DNA from: Alloprevotella sp. oral taxon 473 str. F0040
Lineage (GTDB): Bacteria > Bacteroidota > Bacteroidia > Bacteroidales > Bacteroidaceae
Reading direction: 5' to 3'
Length of the DNA stretch: 64,000 nucleotides
NCBI RefSeq assembly: GCF_000318095.2
Contig: NZ_KB290717.1
Coordinates: 184,520-248,519 of the forward strand
Part shown: one piece after another, positions 43,095-51,368 of the stretch
Layout of the letters: each line of letters begins with the position of its first letter
How positions within the stretch are numbered: position 1 is the stretch's first letter
Made by a program: the position numbers and the translations under genes
Notes under the pieces: generated by a model
Told to the model about the DNA's origin: nothing
Database searches by the model: none
Seen by the model: only the letters and a program-made list of their open reading frames with translations

Positions 43095-43952
43095 ATGAGT
43101 CACAATCTCCTCAAAGGAAAGCGCGGTATTATTTTCGGCGCACTCAATGAACACTCCATAGCTTGGAAAGTAGCTGTAAAGGCTGTAGAAGAAGGGGCAA
43201 GCATTACCCTCACTAATACGCCTGTTGCTTTACGTATGGGCGAATTAAACGGTCTTTCTGAGCAACTCAATGCTCCAATCATCCCAGCTGATGCGACTAG
43301 TGTCGAAGATTTGGAGAAAGTTTTCTCTGAAAGCCAGCGTTTACTCGGAGGTAAAATTGATTTTGTTCTTCACTCCATCGGAATGAGCCTAAATGTTCGT
43401 AAGCAACGTACTTACGATGATTTAGATTATAACTATCTCAACAAAACTCTTGACATTTCAGCACTCTCTTTTCATAAGATGTTGCAAGTGGCTAAGAAGC
43501 AAGATGCACTTAATGAATATGCATCTGTAGTTGCTCTATCTTATGTGGCAGCGCAACGTACTTTCTTCGGCTATAACGATATGGCTGATGCCAAGAGCTT
43601 GTTAGAAAGTATTGCTCGCTCCTTTGGCTATATTTATGGACGCGAAAAGCACGTTCGTGTGAATACTATATCTCAAAGTCCTACTCCTACAACTGCTGGT
43701 AGCGGTGTGAAGGGTATGAGCGATCTCATGGATTTTGCTGACAAAATGTCTCCATTAGGCAATGCTACTGCTGAAGAATGTGCAGATTATACTATTGTAA
43801 TGTTCTCTGACCTTACCCGCAAGGTAACCATGCAAAATCTTTATCACGACGGTGGGTTCTCAAGCATGGGTATGAGCATGCGGGCTATGAACCAATACTC
43901 GAAAGATACCGCAGCGTTTGAAGATGAGAATGGTAACATTATCTATGGATAA
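43095..43952 (+). CDS. fabI: Enoyl-[acyl-carrier-protein] reductase (NADH)
   Basis: A 285-residue short-chain dehydrogenase that does the last step of each fatty-acid elongation cycle. It begins M-S-H-N-L-L-K-G-K-R-G-I-I-F-G-A-L-N-E-H-S-I-A-W, the FabI-type NAD loop. The active-site Tyr and Lys are in F-F-G-Y-N-D-M-A-D-A-K (Y-x6-K) with the extra FabI Tyr in S-Y-V-A-A-Q-R ten residues earlier. Ser/Thr residues of the triclosan pocket region follow. The predicted TSS falls after a TTG that would extend the frame by 21 residues, so ATG 43095 is chosen. A well-formed terminator lies 31 bases after the stop. Confidence 0.95.
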   Translation: MSHNLLKGKRGIIFGALNEHSIAWKVAVKAVEEGASITLTNTPVALRMGELNGLSEQLNAPIIPADATSVEDLEKVFSESQRLLGGKIDFVLHSIGMSLNVRKQRTYDDLDYNYLNKTLDISALSFHKMLQVAKKQDALNEYASVVALSYVAAQRTFFGYNDMADAKSLLESIARSFGYIYGREKHVRVNTISQSPTPTTAGSGVKGMSDLMDFADKMSPLGNATAEECADYTIVMFSDLTRKVTMQNLYHDGGFSSMGMSMRAMNQYSKDTAAFEDENGNIIYG

Positions 43953-43982
43953 TCTGTAGTTGTTTGCCTTAATATCCAATAG

Positions 43983-44010
43983 GAAGTGCAGTACTTTTGT
44001 GCTGCACTTC
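43983..44010 (+). terminator. Intrinsic terminator after fabI
   Basis: A 12-bp stem with one G-U pair and a TTTT loop (43983-44010), followed by TTTGTTTTCT. The T-run also contains the -33 element of the next promoter. Confidence 0.75.
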
Positions 44011-44041
44011 TTTGTTTTCTGCAGAGAATTGCGTAAATTTG
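44011..44041 (+). promoter_or_regulatory. Promoter of the DUF2520-kdsC run
   Basis: TTTG (44011-44014), 19-base spacer, TAAATTTG (44034-44041). The start site predicted near 44047 fits translation from ATG 44072. Confidence 0.65.
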
Positions 44042-44071
44042 CCATATATGACTACTTTTCCAACAACTTCT

Positions 44072-44848
44072 ATGAAGATTGCTCTTGTAGGAGCAGGAAA
44101 TCTTGCTACGCATCTAGCTTTATCTCTTGTTAAAGCTGGACACCACGTGGTGGGAATATGTAGTAAGACTGGAGAAACAGCTAGGAGCCTTTCTCTCAGA
44201 ATAGGGCAGGAGAGTATGGCCACATCTCGACTTGATGAGCTTCCAAAGGCTGATGTATACTTAATAGCCACTAAGGATGACGTAATCTCTACGATTGCAG
44301 AAGAGTGGCCAGGTAATCTTAGCGAGGGGCTAATAGTACATACTTCAGGCAGTGTTGATATAAATGTGCTTGCTCCTGCAGGAATACCTTATGGGGTTTT
44401 ATATCCTTTGCAGACTTTTTCTAAAGAGCGTGACGTTGATTTTAAGAAGATTCCGTGTTTCGTAGAAGGATCTACTACAGAAGATACAATGAAATTAATG
44501 GAATTAGCTCGCAGTGTTTCCAATAAAGTTTATACATTATCCTCGGAGCATCGTAGATTATTACATTTATCTGCCGTTTTTGCTTGTAACTTTGTCAATC
44601 ATCTGTATGATATAGCAGAACAGCAGTTAAAACAGAATGGATTTCCAACAGAGTGGTTACAACCATTAATTGAAGAAACTGCTGCTAAAATTAAAACTGT
44701 ATCTGCTCGTGAAGCACAAACAGGACCTGCTATTCGAAAAGATCAACGTGTTATTGAATGTCATTCAGCGATTTTGGCGCAAGAGCCTCAACATCTGCTA
44801 ATCTATAATATTTTGACTGAGAGTATCTATCAGACTTTTCATCAATGA
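44072..44848 (+). CDS. Rossmann-like and DUF2520 domain protein
   Basis: About 258 residues. It opens with M-K-I-A-L-V-G-A-G-N-L-A-T-H-L-A-L-S-L, a dinucleotide-binding G-x-G-x-x-A fold, then V-Y-L-I-A-T-K-D-D-V-I-S-T and V-H-T-S-G-S-V-D, and a C-terminal helical DUF2520 domain with H-L-S-A-V-F-A-C-N-F-V-N-H. It resembles 6-phosphogluconate- or pyrroline-carboxylate-reductase-like proteins, but the reaction is unknown. ATG 44072 is chosen since the predicted transcript begins near 44047; an ATG at 44048 would give eight more residues and an almost leaderless message. Its stop overlaps the kdsC start (ATGA at 44845), a translational coupling often seen for this pair in Bacteroidales. Confidence 0.82.
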   Translation: MKIALVGAGNLATHLALSLVKAGHHVVGICSKTGETARSLSLRIGQESMATSRLDELPKADVYLIATKDDVISTIAEEWPGNLSEGLIVHTSGSVDINVLAPAGIPYGVLYPLQTFSKERDVDFKKIPCFVEGSTTEDTMKLMELARSVSNKVYTLSSEHRRLLHLSAVFACNFVNHLYDIAEQQLKQNGFPTEWLQPLIEETAAKIKTVSAREAQTGPAIRKDQRVIECHSAILAQEPQHLLIYNILTESIYQTFHQ

Positions 44849-45360
44849 TTAATTACGACTTGTCTAAAATTCGTGCGCTCATCTTCGACGTAGATGGGGT
44901 ATTGAGCGAAAGCAACGTTCTGCTGCTAGGTGGACAACCTGTTAGGACTGCAAACACAAAGGACGGATACGCGCTCCAACATGCTGTAAAGATGGGACTT
45001 GATGTAGCTATTATTACAGGTGGTAAGAATGAAACTATCAAAGAACGCTATATGGGATTAGGTATTACCGATATTTTTATGGGGGTATCTGTTAAAATAG
45101 ACGTTTTTGAAGAATATATAACGGCTAATGGGTTGAAAGCTGATGAAGTACTTTATATGGGTGATGATATACCAGATTTCGAAGTCATGAGATGTTGCGG
45201 TTGTCCATGTTGTCCTAAGGATGCAGTACCTGAGATAAAGGCTATTTCTATCTATGTTTCAGAGTATTCAGGAGGAAAAGGCTGTGTTCGGGATGTTGTA
45301 GAACAAGTATTGCGCGCTAAGAATTTATGGATGCATAACTCAGAGGCTTTTGGTTGGTAG
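44845..45360 (+). CDS. KdsC-like 3-deoxy-D-manno-octulosonate 8-phosphate phosphatase
   Basis: A 171-residue HAD phosphatase of subfamily III (no cap, works as a tetramer). Motif I I-F-D-V-D-G-V-L-S-E (Asp15 and Asp17), motif II I-T-G-G-K-N, and motif IV M-G-D-D-I-P-D-F-E-V-M. It would release phosphate from KDO-8-phosphate in LPS core synthesis. Odd point: the segment right after motif IV reads M-R-C-C-G-C-P-C-C-P-K-D-A, with five cysteines in seven residues, more than in homologues that I know. It overlaps the DUF2520 gene by four bases and precedes maf. Confidence 0.88.
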   Translation: MINYDLSKIRALIFDVDGVLSESNVLLLGGQPVRTANTKDGYALQHAVKMGLDVAIITGGKNETIKERYMGLGITDIFMGVSVKIDVFEEYITANGLKADEVLYMGDDIPDFEVMRCCGCPCCPKDAVPEIKAISIYVSEYSGGKGCVRDVVEQVLRAKNLWMHNSEAFGW

Positions 45361-45419
45361 AAAGTACACCCTAGATTCTTTTTTGAACTTTATTCTTGAA
45401 GTTGAATCATAAAACTCTT

Positions 45420-46001
45420 ATGCTTGAACATCTAAAGAAATATCAAGTACTTTTGGCGAGCAATTCGCCACGTAGGCAAGAGTTGTTAAGTCAAATTGGA
45501 CTACCTTTTCGAACCTATGTAATTCCTGGTATAGACGAAAGTTATCCAACTGAATTGAGTGATGATGAGGTTGCGGCCTTTATTACTCAAAAAAAAGCAT
45601 CTGCATATTTACCAAGTCTGAGTGACGACCAAATGCTGGTAGTCGCAGATACGGTAGTACGTATAAATGGTAAGGTTCTTGGTAAACCGAAGAGTAGGGC
45701 AGAAGCTGTGGAGATGTTGCTTTTGCTCAGCGGTAAAGAACATGTCGTGACAACAGCATTCGGGGTTTATACAAAAGATAAGTCTGTAGTGGAGTCGGTG
45801 CATACGGAAGTGCAATTTACGACTTTGTCCTCCGAAATGATAGACTTTTATGTAGATTGCTATAAACCATATGATAAAGCAGGCAGTTATGGTATTCAAG
45901 AATGGATTGGAGCCGTAGGGATTAGTGGAATTAAAGGTTCATATGTCAATGTTATGGGGTTACCAGTGCAAAGGCTTTATGAGGTTCTACTGAATTTTTA
46001 G
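45420..46001 (+). CDS. maf: Maf-like nucleotide pyrophosphatase
   Basis: A 193-residue protein of the Maf/HAM1-like family. It starts near V-L-L-A-S-N-S-P-R-R-Q-E-L-L (phosphate-binding S-x-S-P-R-R), then V-V-A-D-T-V-V (catalytic Asp in V-A-D-T), L-G-K-P-K-S-R-A-E-A and Y-K-P-Y-D-K-A-G-S-Y-G-I-Q. Maf proteins hydrolyse dTTP, UTP or modified pyrimidine triphosphates. Start ATG 45420 is preferred over TTG 45396. It lies 59 bases after kdsC on the same strand and completes the DUF2520-kdsC-maf trio. Confidence 0.92.
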   Translation: MLEHLKKYQVLLASNSPRRQELLSQIGLPFRTYVIPGIDESYPTELSDDEVAAFITQKKASAYLPSLSDDQMLVVADTVVRINGKVLGKPKSRAEAVEMLLLLSGKEHVVTTAFGVYTKDKSVVESVHTEVQFTTLSSEMIDFYVDCYKPYDKAGSYGIQEWIGAVGISGIKGSYVNVMGLPVQRLYEVLLNF

Positions 46002-46037
46002 TTTAGAGTATAATCGACCAAGAATATAGTAAAGGCA

Positions 46038-46535
46038 ATGATTATGTTTAATTTGAAACTTAAAGCATTATTATTGATGCTGATTACCTCTTTCTACTCA
46101 TGTTCCGAGGATAAAGCAGAGTATACAGCTACATTTCCAGAGTTTGTAGGTTTTCAAGCTAAAAACTTGGTTGAGAATGCTGATCTAAAAGCAGGTCAAC
46201 CCTTTGTGGTTTCTGCTATTGAGGCCAAACAGGGAAAGCATCTTTATCAAGTTCATTACTACTGGACGGTAGCACCTGCAGATAATAGTAGTCAGCGATA
46301 CATAAGTTCCCGAGTTTACGATGAGAAAGCCAAGGAAGCTACAGATACTATAACTGTCCAAGAAAGTGGAAATTATAGAATTACTATGATTGCCACCTAC
46401 GACGTTGCAGGGATTGGAAATGGACAGATTCCAATTGCTCGTCGACTTCCTAATAATGGAGGTGATATATCGTACAAAGCATCAACACTAAAGTATGTTG
46501 TTACTTTAACTAAGGTATTCCGAGTTCTTGATTGA
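46038..46535 (+). CDS. Lipoprotein of unknown function
   Basis: A 165-residue protein with a signal that ends S-F-Y-S-C (Cys22), so probably a lipoprotein; the rest is beta-strand-like (V-H-Y-Y-W-T-V-A-P, I-T-V-Q-E-S-G-N-Y-R-I-T-M-I-A-T-Y-D-V-A-G) and could be a single immunoglobulin or PKD-like domain. I recognise no family. ATGs at 46038 and 46044 are both possible starts; the first is given. It follows maf by 36 bases and may be cotranscribed with it. A 140-base gap separates it from the sugar-modification cassette. Confidence 0.6.
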   Translation: MIMFNLKLKALLLMLITSFYSCSEDKAEYTATFPEFVGFQAKNLVENADLKAGQPFVVSAIEAKQGKHLYQVHYYWTVAPADNSSQRYISSRVYDEKAKEATDTITVQESGNYRITMIATYDVAGIGNGQIPIARRLPNNGGDISYKASTLKYVVTLTKVFRVLD

Positions 46536-46678
46536 TTTTTACTGTTCTTTTCATCATCCTCTTTCAAACACATCAGTATGTAGTCCAGCGAAAAGAAGAT
46601 TCCCTGTTATCTTAAAAGTTTCTTGTTTTGCCCTTCTTTTAGTTGAATGGTCATTATGTTTAATTGAGGTTTAGAATT

Positions 46679-47125
46679 ATGATCTCCCCCTCCCAATTGT
46701 CTTCTGCCCCTTTGGGTGTAGAATGGATTGATATACCACAGTTCGCAGATGAACGTGGAAGTTTGAATGTAGTTGAACATTTTGAATTACCATTTTTCCC
46801 ACAGCGTACATTTTGGATTACCAATGTACCAGAGCACGCTGAGCGCGGTGGTCATGCACATCGTACAACTCATGAGTTGCTTGGTGCATTGCAAGGTAGT
46901 TGTAAGTTAGAGCTACGAGATTTGACACAAAAGATAGTTGTAACATTAGATTCTTGTTCGCGGTTCATACATATTCCATCCATGGTTTGGGCGAAACTTT
47001 ATGATTTCTCATCAGATTTTGTTGGGTTATGCTTTACATCCGAACTCTATGACCCTGATGGCTACTTACATACTTTTGATGGTTTTCTTAGAGAATGCAG
47101 TTTAATTAAACATAATTCCAGATAG
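46679..47125 (+). CDS. FdtA/WxcM-like sugar 3,4-ketoisomerase
   Basis: A 148-residue cupin. The central segment V-P-E-H-A-E-R-G-G-H-A-H-R-T-T-H-E contains the conserved histidines of dTDP-4-keto-6-deoxyhexose 3,4-ketoisomerases (FdtA/TylM3/WxcM class); it begins with I-D-I-P-Q-F-A-D-E-R-G-S-L-N, also typical. It should convert dTDP-4-keto-6-deoxyglucose to a 3-keto isomer, ready for transamination at C3. Start ATG 46679 is chosen over TTG 46664. The next gene is 114 bases downstream; the three after that overlap by four bases each. Confidence 0.85.
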   Translation: MISPSQLSSAPLGVEWIDIPQFADERGSLNVVEHFELPFFPQRTFWITNVPEHAERGGHAHRTTHELLGALQGSCKLELRDLTQKIVVTLDSCSRFIHIPSMVWAKLYDFSSDFVGLCFTSELYDPDGYLHTFDGFLRECSLIKHNSR

Positions 47126-47239
47126 TTTGTTGTTCTGTCTCCTTTGGTTGTTCTATGGAGGCTTTCTCGTTAGAGATATTATGTTCTTTTCTGCTTTTAG
47201 GATTTTCTTGATTCTGTATCTGATTCATATTGATTTCTT

Positions 47240-48211
47240 ATGATATATATTCGCGCATTTAAGACTACAGACAAACATATTTGGGATACCTTTGTGCAGT
47301 CATCAAGAAATGCAACCTTTCTTTTTGAAAGGTCCTTCATGGACTACCATTCTGATCGATTTTGTGATGCTTCTTTATTAGTTCATGATGACAAACAACG
47401 CTTACGAGCTTTGTTCCCAGCTACTTGGCATGAGGATGATAAAGAAATTAGAAGTCATGGTGGTCTTACTTACGGAGGTCTAGTATTAGGACAATGCGTA
47501 GGAGTTATTGAAACGTGTGTGATAGTCAATGCAGTTGTGCAGTTTTATCGCGAAAAGTATAAAGCAAATCGAATTATAGTATCTCCTGTCCCCAGCATAT
47601 ATCACGATAGACCAGCTGATGATCAGATTTTTGCATTGTATAGATGTGGTGCTAGATTATTTAAAAGATACGTTTCGACTACTATTCCTTTGGATAAAGC
47701 TATAGTGCTTTCAACAAATAGGAAACGACAAGTAAAAAAAGCTTTGAAACAAGGATTCTCTGTAAAATCATATTCTAGTAATGTAGATTCATTTTGGAGT
47801 CTTCTTGCTGCTACCTTGTCAGAGAGGCACAATGTGCACCCTGTGCATAGTTTAGAGGAGCTTCAACTCTTGATAGCCAGGTTTCCAAATAATATTAGCT
47901 TGCATTTGGTAGAAGATACTCAAGGGGCATTAGTTGGAGGTACACTACTCTTCCATACTCCTCGTGTCGTTCATGCTCAATATATAGCTGCTTCGTCTAT
48001 AGGTCGCAAATTTGGGGCTTTAGACCTACTCTTTACTACCTTGTTTGAACAGTTACAAGCTAGACCTTTATCGGAGCAACCTAGATATTTTGATTTTGGG
48101 ACATCAATGGAAAATGAGGGTACAGAAATTAATGCAGGGCTTGTTGCCCAGAAAGAAAGCTTTGGTGGACATACCATTTGTTACGACAAATATGTATTGC
48201 AACTCTCATGA
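47240..48211 (+). CDS. FemAB/GNAT-type acyltransferase
   Basis: A 323-residue protein with the two-lobed look of FemAB or BioF2-like acyltransferases: an N-terminal lobe with F-L-F-E-R-S-F-M-D-Y-H-S-D-R-F and H-G-G-L-T-Y-G-G-L (about 70-85), a basic helix N-R-K-R-Q-V-K-K-A-L-K-Q-G (about 160), and a C-terminal GNAT-like part with L-V-G-G-T-L-L-F and D-F-G-T-S-M-E-N-E-G. Placed between a ketoisomerase and an aminotransferase, it likely N-acylates the 3-amino sugar, replacing the usual hexapeptide-repeat acetyltransferase FdtC. The acyl donor (acetyl-CoA, other acyl-CoA or aminoacyl-tRNA) is open. Its stop overlaps the next start as ATGA. Confidence 0.72.
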   Translation: MIYIRAFKTTDKHIWDTFVQSSRNATFLFERSFMDYHSDRFCDASLLVHDDKQRLRALFPATWHEDDKEIRSHGGLTYGGLVLGQCVGVIETCVIVNAVVQFYREKYKANRIIVSPVPSIYHDRPADDQIFALYRCGARLFKRYVSTTIPLDKAIVLSTNRKRQVKKALKQGFSVKSYSSNVDSFWSLLAATLSERHNVHPVHSLEELQLLIARFPNNISLHLVEDTQGALVGGTLLFHTPRVVHAQYIAASSIGRKFGALDLLFTTLFEQLQARPLSEQPRYFDFGTSMENEGTEINAGLVAQKESFGGHTICYDKYVLQLS

Positions 48212-49344
48212 AAGACAAGATTAAATTCTTGGATGTAGCTGCCATAAACCGACGGTTTATAACTACATTCGATGAAGAGTTAAAGAACGTTGTTCGAAGC
48301 GGCCGTGTACTGCTTGGCACTCAAACTCAAAGGTTTGAGGAAGAGTTTGCAGATTTCTGCCATGCTGATTACTGTGTGGGAGTGGCAAATGGCTTGGACG
48401 CTCTTTGGCTTACGCTTCTAAGTAAGAAGATGCTAGCGGCTTGGGAGGATGGAGATGAAATACTAGTACCCGAGCATACGTTTATTGCTACAGTGCAAGC
48501 TGTGGTTCGAGCAGGATTGACACCTGTTTTAGCTCCTGTTTCAGAAACAGATTATTTGCTTGATGTTAGTAGGTTGTCAGACCTAATTTCTTCTAGAACT
48601 CGAGCTATTATTCCTGTTCATCTTTATGGGAGAATGGCCAACATGCAAGCTATAAGCTCAATTGCACAAGAGTATAATTTATTTGTGTTGGAAGATGCTG
48701 CCCAAGCTCATGGAGCTCAATATCTTGGATTCTCTGCTGGGGATAGAGTCTGGCAAGGTGCGGCTGCTTTTAGTTTTTATCCAGGTAAGAACTTGGGAGC
48801 TTTAGGTGACGGAGGGGCTGTTGTAACAAGTGACGCAAGGCTAGCCCAATGTATTAGGCAATTGGCTAATTATGGATCATCTGAAAAATATCATCATGAA
48901 CTTCTTGGAGTAAATAGTCGTTTAGATGAGCTACAAGCTGCATTTCTTCGTCATAAACTCCGTGAGCTTACTCAGGACAACAATAAGCGTCGTATTATAG
49001 CCCGAAGATATTTAACGGAATTATTCAACCCTTATATAACTCTCCCTTATTCAACCATGGATATTGAACAGAAGATGCAGAGTGTTTTTCATATCTTCCC
49101 AATATTCACTAAGCATCGGACAAAACTTCAAAACTACTTGAAGGATAATGGAATTGAAACCCTTGTCCACTACCCTATTCCGATTCATAAACAGAAATGT
49201 TTGAGCATGCTATGGACTGATGAAAATACATATCCAGTGGCGGAGCTGCTTTCAGCAGAGGAACTCAGTTTACCCATTAGCCCTGTATTATCAGACAATC
49301 ACGTGACTACTGTGATCAACACATTAAATTCATTTGAGGTATGA
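48208..49344 (+). CDS. DegT/DnrJ-family sugar aminotransferase (FdtB-like)
   Basis: A 378-residue PLP enzyme. Features: G-V-A-N-G-L-D-A-L-W-L-T-L (PLP phosphate loop), V-P-E-H-T-F-I-A-T, I-P-V-H-L-Y-G-R, L-E-D-A-A-Q-A-H-G-A-Q and the PLP lysine in F-S-F-Y-P-G-K-N-L-G-A-L-G-D-G-G-A. Such enzymes transfer the amino group of glutamate to a 3-keto (or 4-keto) dTDP-sugar; with FdtA upstream, C3 is the expected site. Start ATG 48208 overlaps the acyltransferase stop by four bases; a TTG at 48178 would lie inside it. It again overlaps the following gene by four bases (ATGA at 49341). Confidence 0.9.
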   Translation: MKDKIKFLDVAAINRRFITTFDEELKNVVRSGRVLLGTQTQRFEEEFADFCHADYCVGVANGLDALWLTLLSKKMLAAWEDGDEILVPEHTFIATVQAVVRAGLTPVLAPVSETDYLLDVSRLSDLISSRTRAIIPVHLYGRMANMQAISSIAQEYNLFVLEDAAQAHGAQYLGFSAGDRVWQGAAAFSFYPGKNLGALGDGGAVVTSDARLAQCIRQLANYGSSEKYHHELLGVNSRLDELQAAFLRHKLRELTQDNNKRRIIARRYLTELFNPYITLPYSTMDIEQKMQSVFHIFPIFTKHRTKLQNYLKDNGIETLVHYPIPIHKQKCLSMLWTDENTYPVAELLSAEELSLPISPVLSDNHVTTVINTLNSFEV

Positions 49345-50147
49345 CATTAGATATTCTGATTTGCTCCTTGAATAAAGGAATTGTTCGTATCGATGATTTG
49401 CTTCTTCCGCAACGTAAAGATGTGCGATACATTGTGTCGTATCAGTATACGGACGAGCGTTATTTAGATTTGCTGCCCACTTCTTTGGCTTTACGTGAGG
49501 ATGTACTAGTGAGTGCTCATAAAGGTCAAGGGCTTTCATCTAACCGTAACCATGCATTGGAGTTAGCAAAAGCTGATTTAGTGATGTTTGCCGATGATGA
49601 TGCACGTTTAACGGACAGTGCGGTAGATTATATCTTCAGAATCTTTAATGAAAGCTCTAATATTGATGTTGCGTTCTTTCGTGCGAGTACCTATACAGGG
49701 AAATTATTGAAGAATTATCCAGAGTTTGAGAAAAATATAACAAGTGTTCCAGAGGATTATACAATTTCGACAATAGAAATGGTCTGTCGTCGTGAACGAG
49801 TTCAAGGTAGAGTACGCTTTGACGAGCGTTTTGGTCTTGGGACTCGTTTCTTGACTTGTGGTGAGGAAGAAGTATGGTTGATAGATGCTCTTAGAGCTGG
49901 ATTGTCTATTCGCTATTTTCCTTATAAAGTTGTTGAGACAAGTACTATGTTGAAACGTTCTATGATATATGTAGATGCAGGTGTACAACGTTCTAAAGGA
50001 GCACTAACTTATTATAAATTTGGAGCCTCCGCTTGGATTCGCTGTCTCTGGTTTGCGGCTGATAGTACTCGTCGAGGGCTTTGCCACTTTATACCCATGT
50101 TGCGTCATCTATACCAGGGCATTCTCTATCTTAGGCATAATGGCTAG
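49341..50147 (+). CDS. Glycosyltransferase family 2-like protein
   Basis: A 268-residue GT-A-type transferase. It begins M-T-L-D-I-L-I-C-S-L-N-K, has G-L-S-S-N-R-N-H-A-L (nucleotide-binding), the metal-binding D-D-D motif in V-M-F-A-D-D-D-A-R and a catalytic Asp/Glu in C-G-E-E-E-V-W-L-I. No membrane helices are visible. It most likely transfers the sugar made by the three preceding enzymes to a lipid-linked or protein glycan. It overlaps the aminotransferase gene by four bases and ends at a strong terminator, closing the cassette. Confidence 0.85.
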   Translation: MTLDILICSLNKGIVRIDDLLLPQRKDVRYIVSYQYTDERYLDLLPTSLALREDVLVSAHKGQGLSSNRNHALELAKADLVMFADDDARLTDSAVDYIFRIFNESSNIDVAFFRASTYTGKLLKNYPEFEKNITSVPEDYTISTIEMVCRRERVQGRVRFDERFGLGTRFLTCGEEEVWLIDALRAGLSIRYFPYKVVETSTMLKRSMIYVDAGVQRSKGALTYYKFGASAWIRCLWFAADSTRRGLCHFIPMLRHLYQGILYLRHNG

Positions 50148-50173
50148 GAAGTGTCGGATGTAGGTCTCAATAC

Positions 50174-50215
50174 AAATATCCCCCACGAATTGATAAGGAA
50201 TCGTGGGGGATATTT
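50174..50215. terminator. Bidirectional terminator after the sugar cassette
   Basis: A perfect 15-bp stem (50174-50188 with 50201-50215), 12-nt loop, flanked by AT-rich tails; genes on both sides converge on it. Confidence 0.85.
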
Positions 50216-50274
50216 ATATGGATAAATCAAAAGATGAACAGAGGTTCTGTAATGTTTAGAAGCCCTTGTATGAA

Positions 50275-50607
50275 CTACATCTTGATGCGTTGCCATCTTT
50301 TATTGTAAAGTTCGGTAATCTGTGACGTATCTCTAGCAAAAAAAGTTCGAGTTATTCTAATCGTCGAATCAGGAAGTAATTCCATTTTCCAAGTAGATGC
50401 TGGAGTATAACGGAGAGTAAGACTGTTGGCATCAACTTTCTCCAATGAAGTTTCTCCATTAAGGTTATTGCTGACTGCGGCATATTGTTCTGCTCTATGT
50501 AGATCCCACAAATCCAAACGTGCACCAGAGTTAAGTAAGGGGAGTATGGCAAGAGGTACTGCATAAAACAATGACTCCAGATAGGTTGAAGTAGAAGAGT
50601 TGAACAT
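50275..50607 (-). CDS. DUF3256 family protein, short form
   Basis: A 110-residue protein that matches the core I know of DUF3256: A-V-P-L-A-I-L-P-L-L-N-S-G-A-R-L-D-L-W-D-L, L-T-L-R-Y-T-P-A-S-T-W-K-M-E-L-L-P and Y-N-K-R-W at the end. Members usually carry a signal peptide and are longer; here the start ATG 50607 gives none, so it may be cytoplasmic or its true start may be missed. Function unknown. It lies 2 bases after the mlaF stop, so it is cotranscribed with mlaE-mlaF and could be an accessory part of that lipid-transport system; this is inference. Confidence 0.6.
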   Translation of the reverse strand: MFNSSTSTYLESLFYAVPLAILPLLNSGARLDLWDLHRAEQYAAVSNNLNGETSLEKVDANSLTLRYTPASTWKMELLPDSTIRITRTFFARDTSQITELYNKRWQRIKM

Positions 50608-50609
50608 AG

Positions 50610-51368
50610 TTATTCAGACTGACTTTCTTTGATTTTACGGAATAGATCTGATGCAAAGATAAAGCTATTCAAACGTTCATTTTCTGCCGACATCACTTCT
50701 TCTTTTGAACCTTCCCATTCACGATGTCCCTCATATATATAGAGAATGTGTTCTCCAATTCCCATGACAGAATTCATGTCATGAGTATTTATAATAGTAG
50801 TCGTGCCATATTCTTGAGTGATTGAATGAATTAGCTCATCAATAACTAGCGATGTTTTTGGATCTAAACCAGAATTAGGTTCATCACAAAAGAGATACCT
50901 AGGTTTCAGCGCAATGGCCCGTGCAATAGCAACACGTTTTTGCATACCTCCAGAGATTTCTCCTGGGTACTTATGTCCTGCATCAGATAAGTTCACACGA
51001 TCCAAGCAAAATCTGGCTCTTCGTAGACGCTCTTTATAACTTTCATTTGAAAACATATCAAGAGGGAACATTACATTCTCTTCTACTGTAAGGCTATCAA
51101 ATAAAGCTGCACTTTGGAATATCATTCCCATTTCTCGGCGTAACATCACACGCTCTTTTTTGGACATACGGACAATGTCTCGGCCATCATAGACTATCTT
51201 CCCCGAAGTTGGAGCGAATAGTCCAACAATGCACTTCATCAATACCGTTTTGCCCGATCCAGACTGCCCAATTATAAGATTAGTTTTTCCTGCCTCAAAG
51301 ACTGTAGTGATGCCTTTCAACACCTTTTTATCATCAAAGTCTTTGCGGAGTTCTATAAGTTGAATCAT
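50610..51368 (-). CDS. MlaF-like ABC transporter ATP-binding protein
   Basis: A 252-residue ATPase of the Mla lipid-transport type. Walker A I-I-G-Q-S-G-S-G-K-T, Q-loop G-M-I-F-Q-S-A-A-L-F-D-S-L-T-V, signature G-E-I-S-G-G-M-Q-K-R-V, Walker B Y-L-F-C-D-E-P-N-S-G-L-D and H-loop I-I-N-T-H-D-M-N-S. Partner of the MlaE permease encoded by the overlapping upstream gene (4 bases). It should power phospholipid movement between the membranes. The MCE-domain protein (MlaD), needed to reach the outer membrane, is not in this window; in this phylum it often lies elsewhere. Confidence 0.9.
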   Translation of the reverse strand: MIQLIELRKDFDDKKVLKGITTVFEAGKTNLIIGQSGSGKTVLMKCIVGLFAPTSGKIVYDGRDIVRMSKKERVMLRREMGMIFQSAALFDSLTVEENVMFPLDMFSNESYKERLRRARFCLDRVNLSDAGHKYPGEISGGMQKRVAIARAIALKPRYLFCDEPNSGLDPKTSLVIDELIHSITQEYGTTTIINTHDMNSVMGIGEHILYIYEGHREWEGSKEEVMSAENERLNSFIFASDLFRKIKESQSE

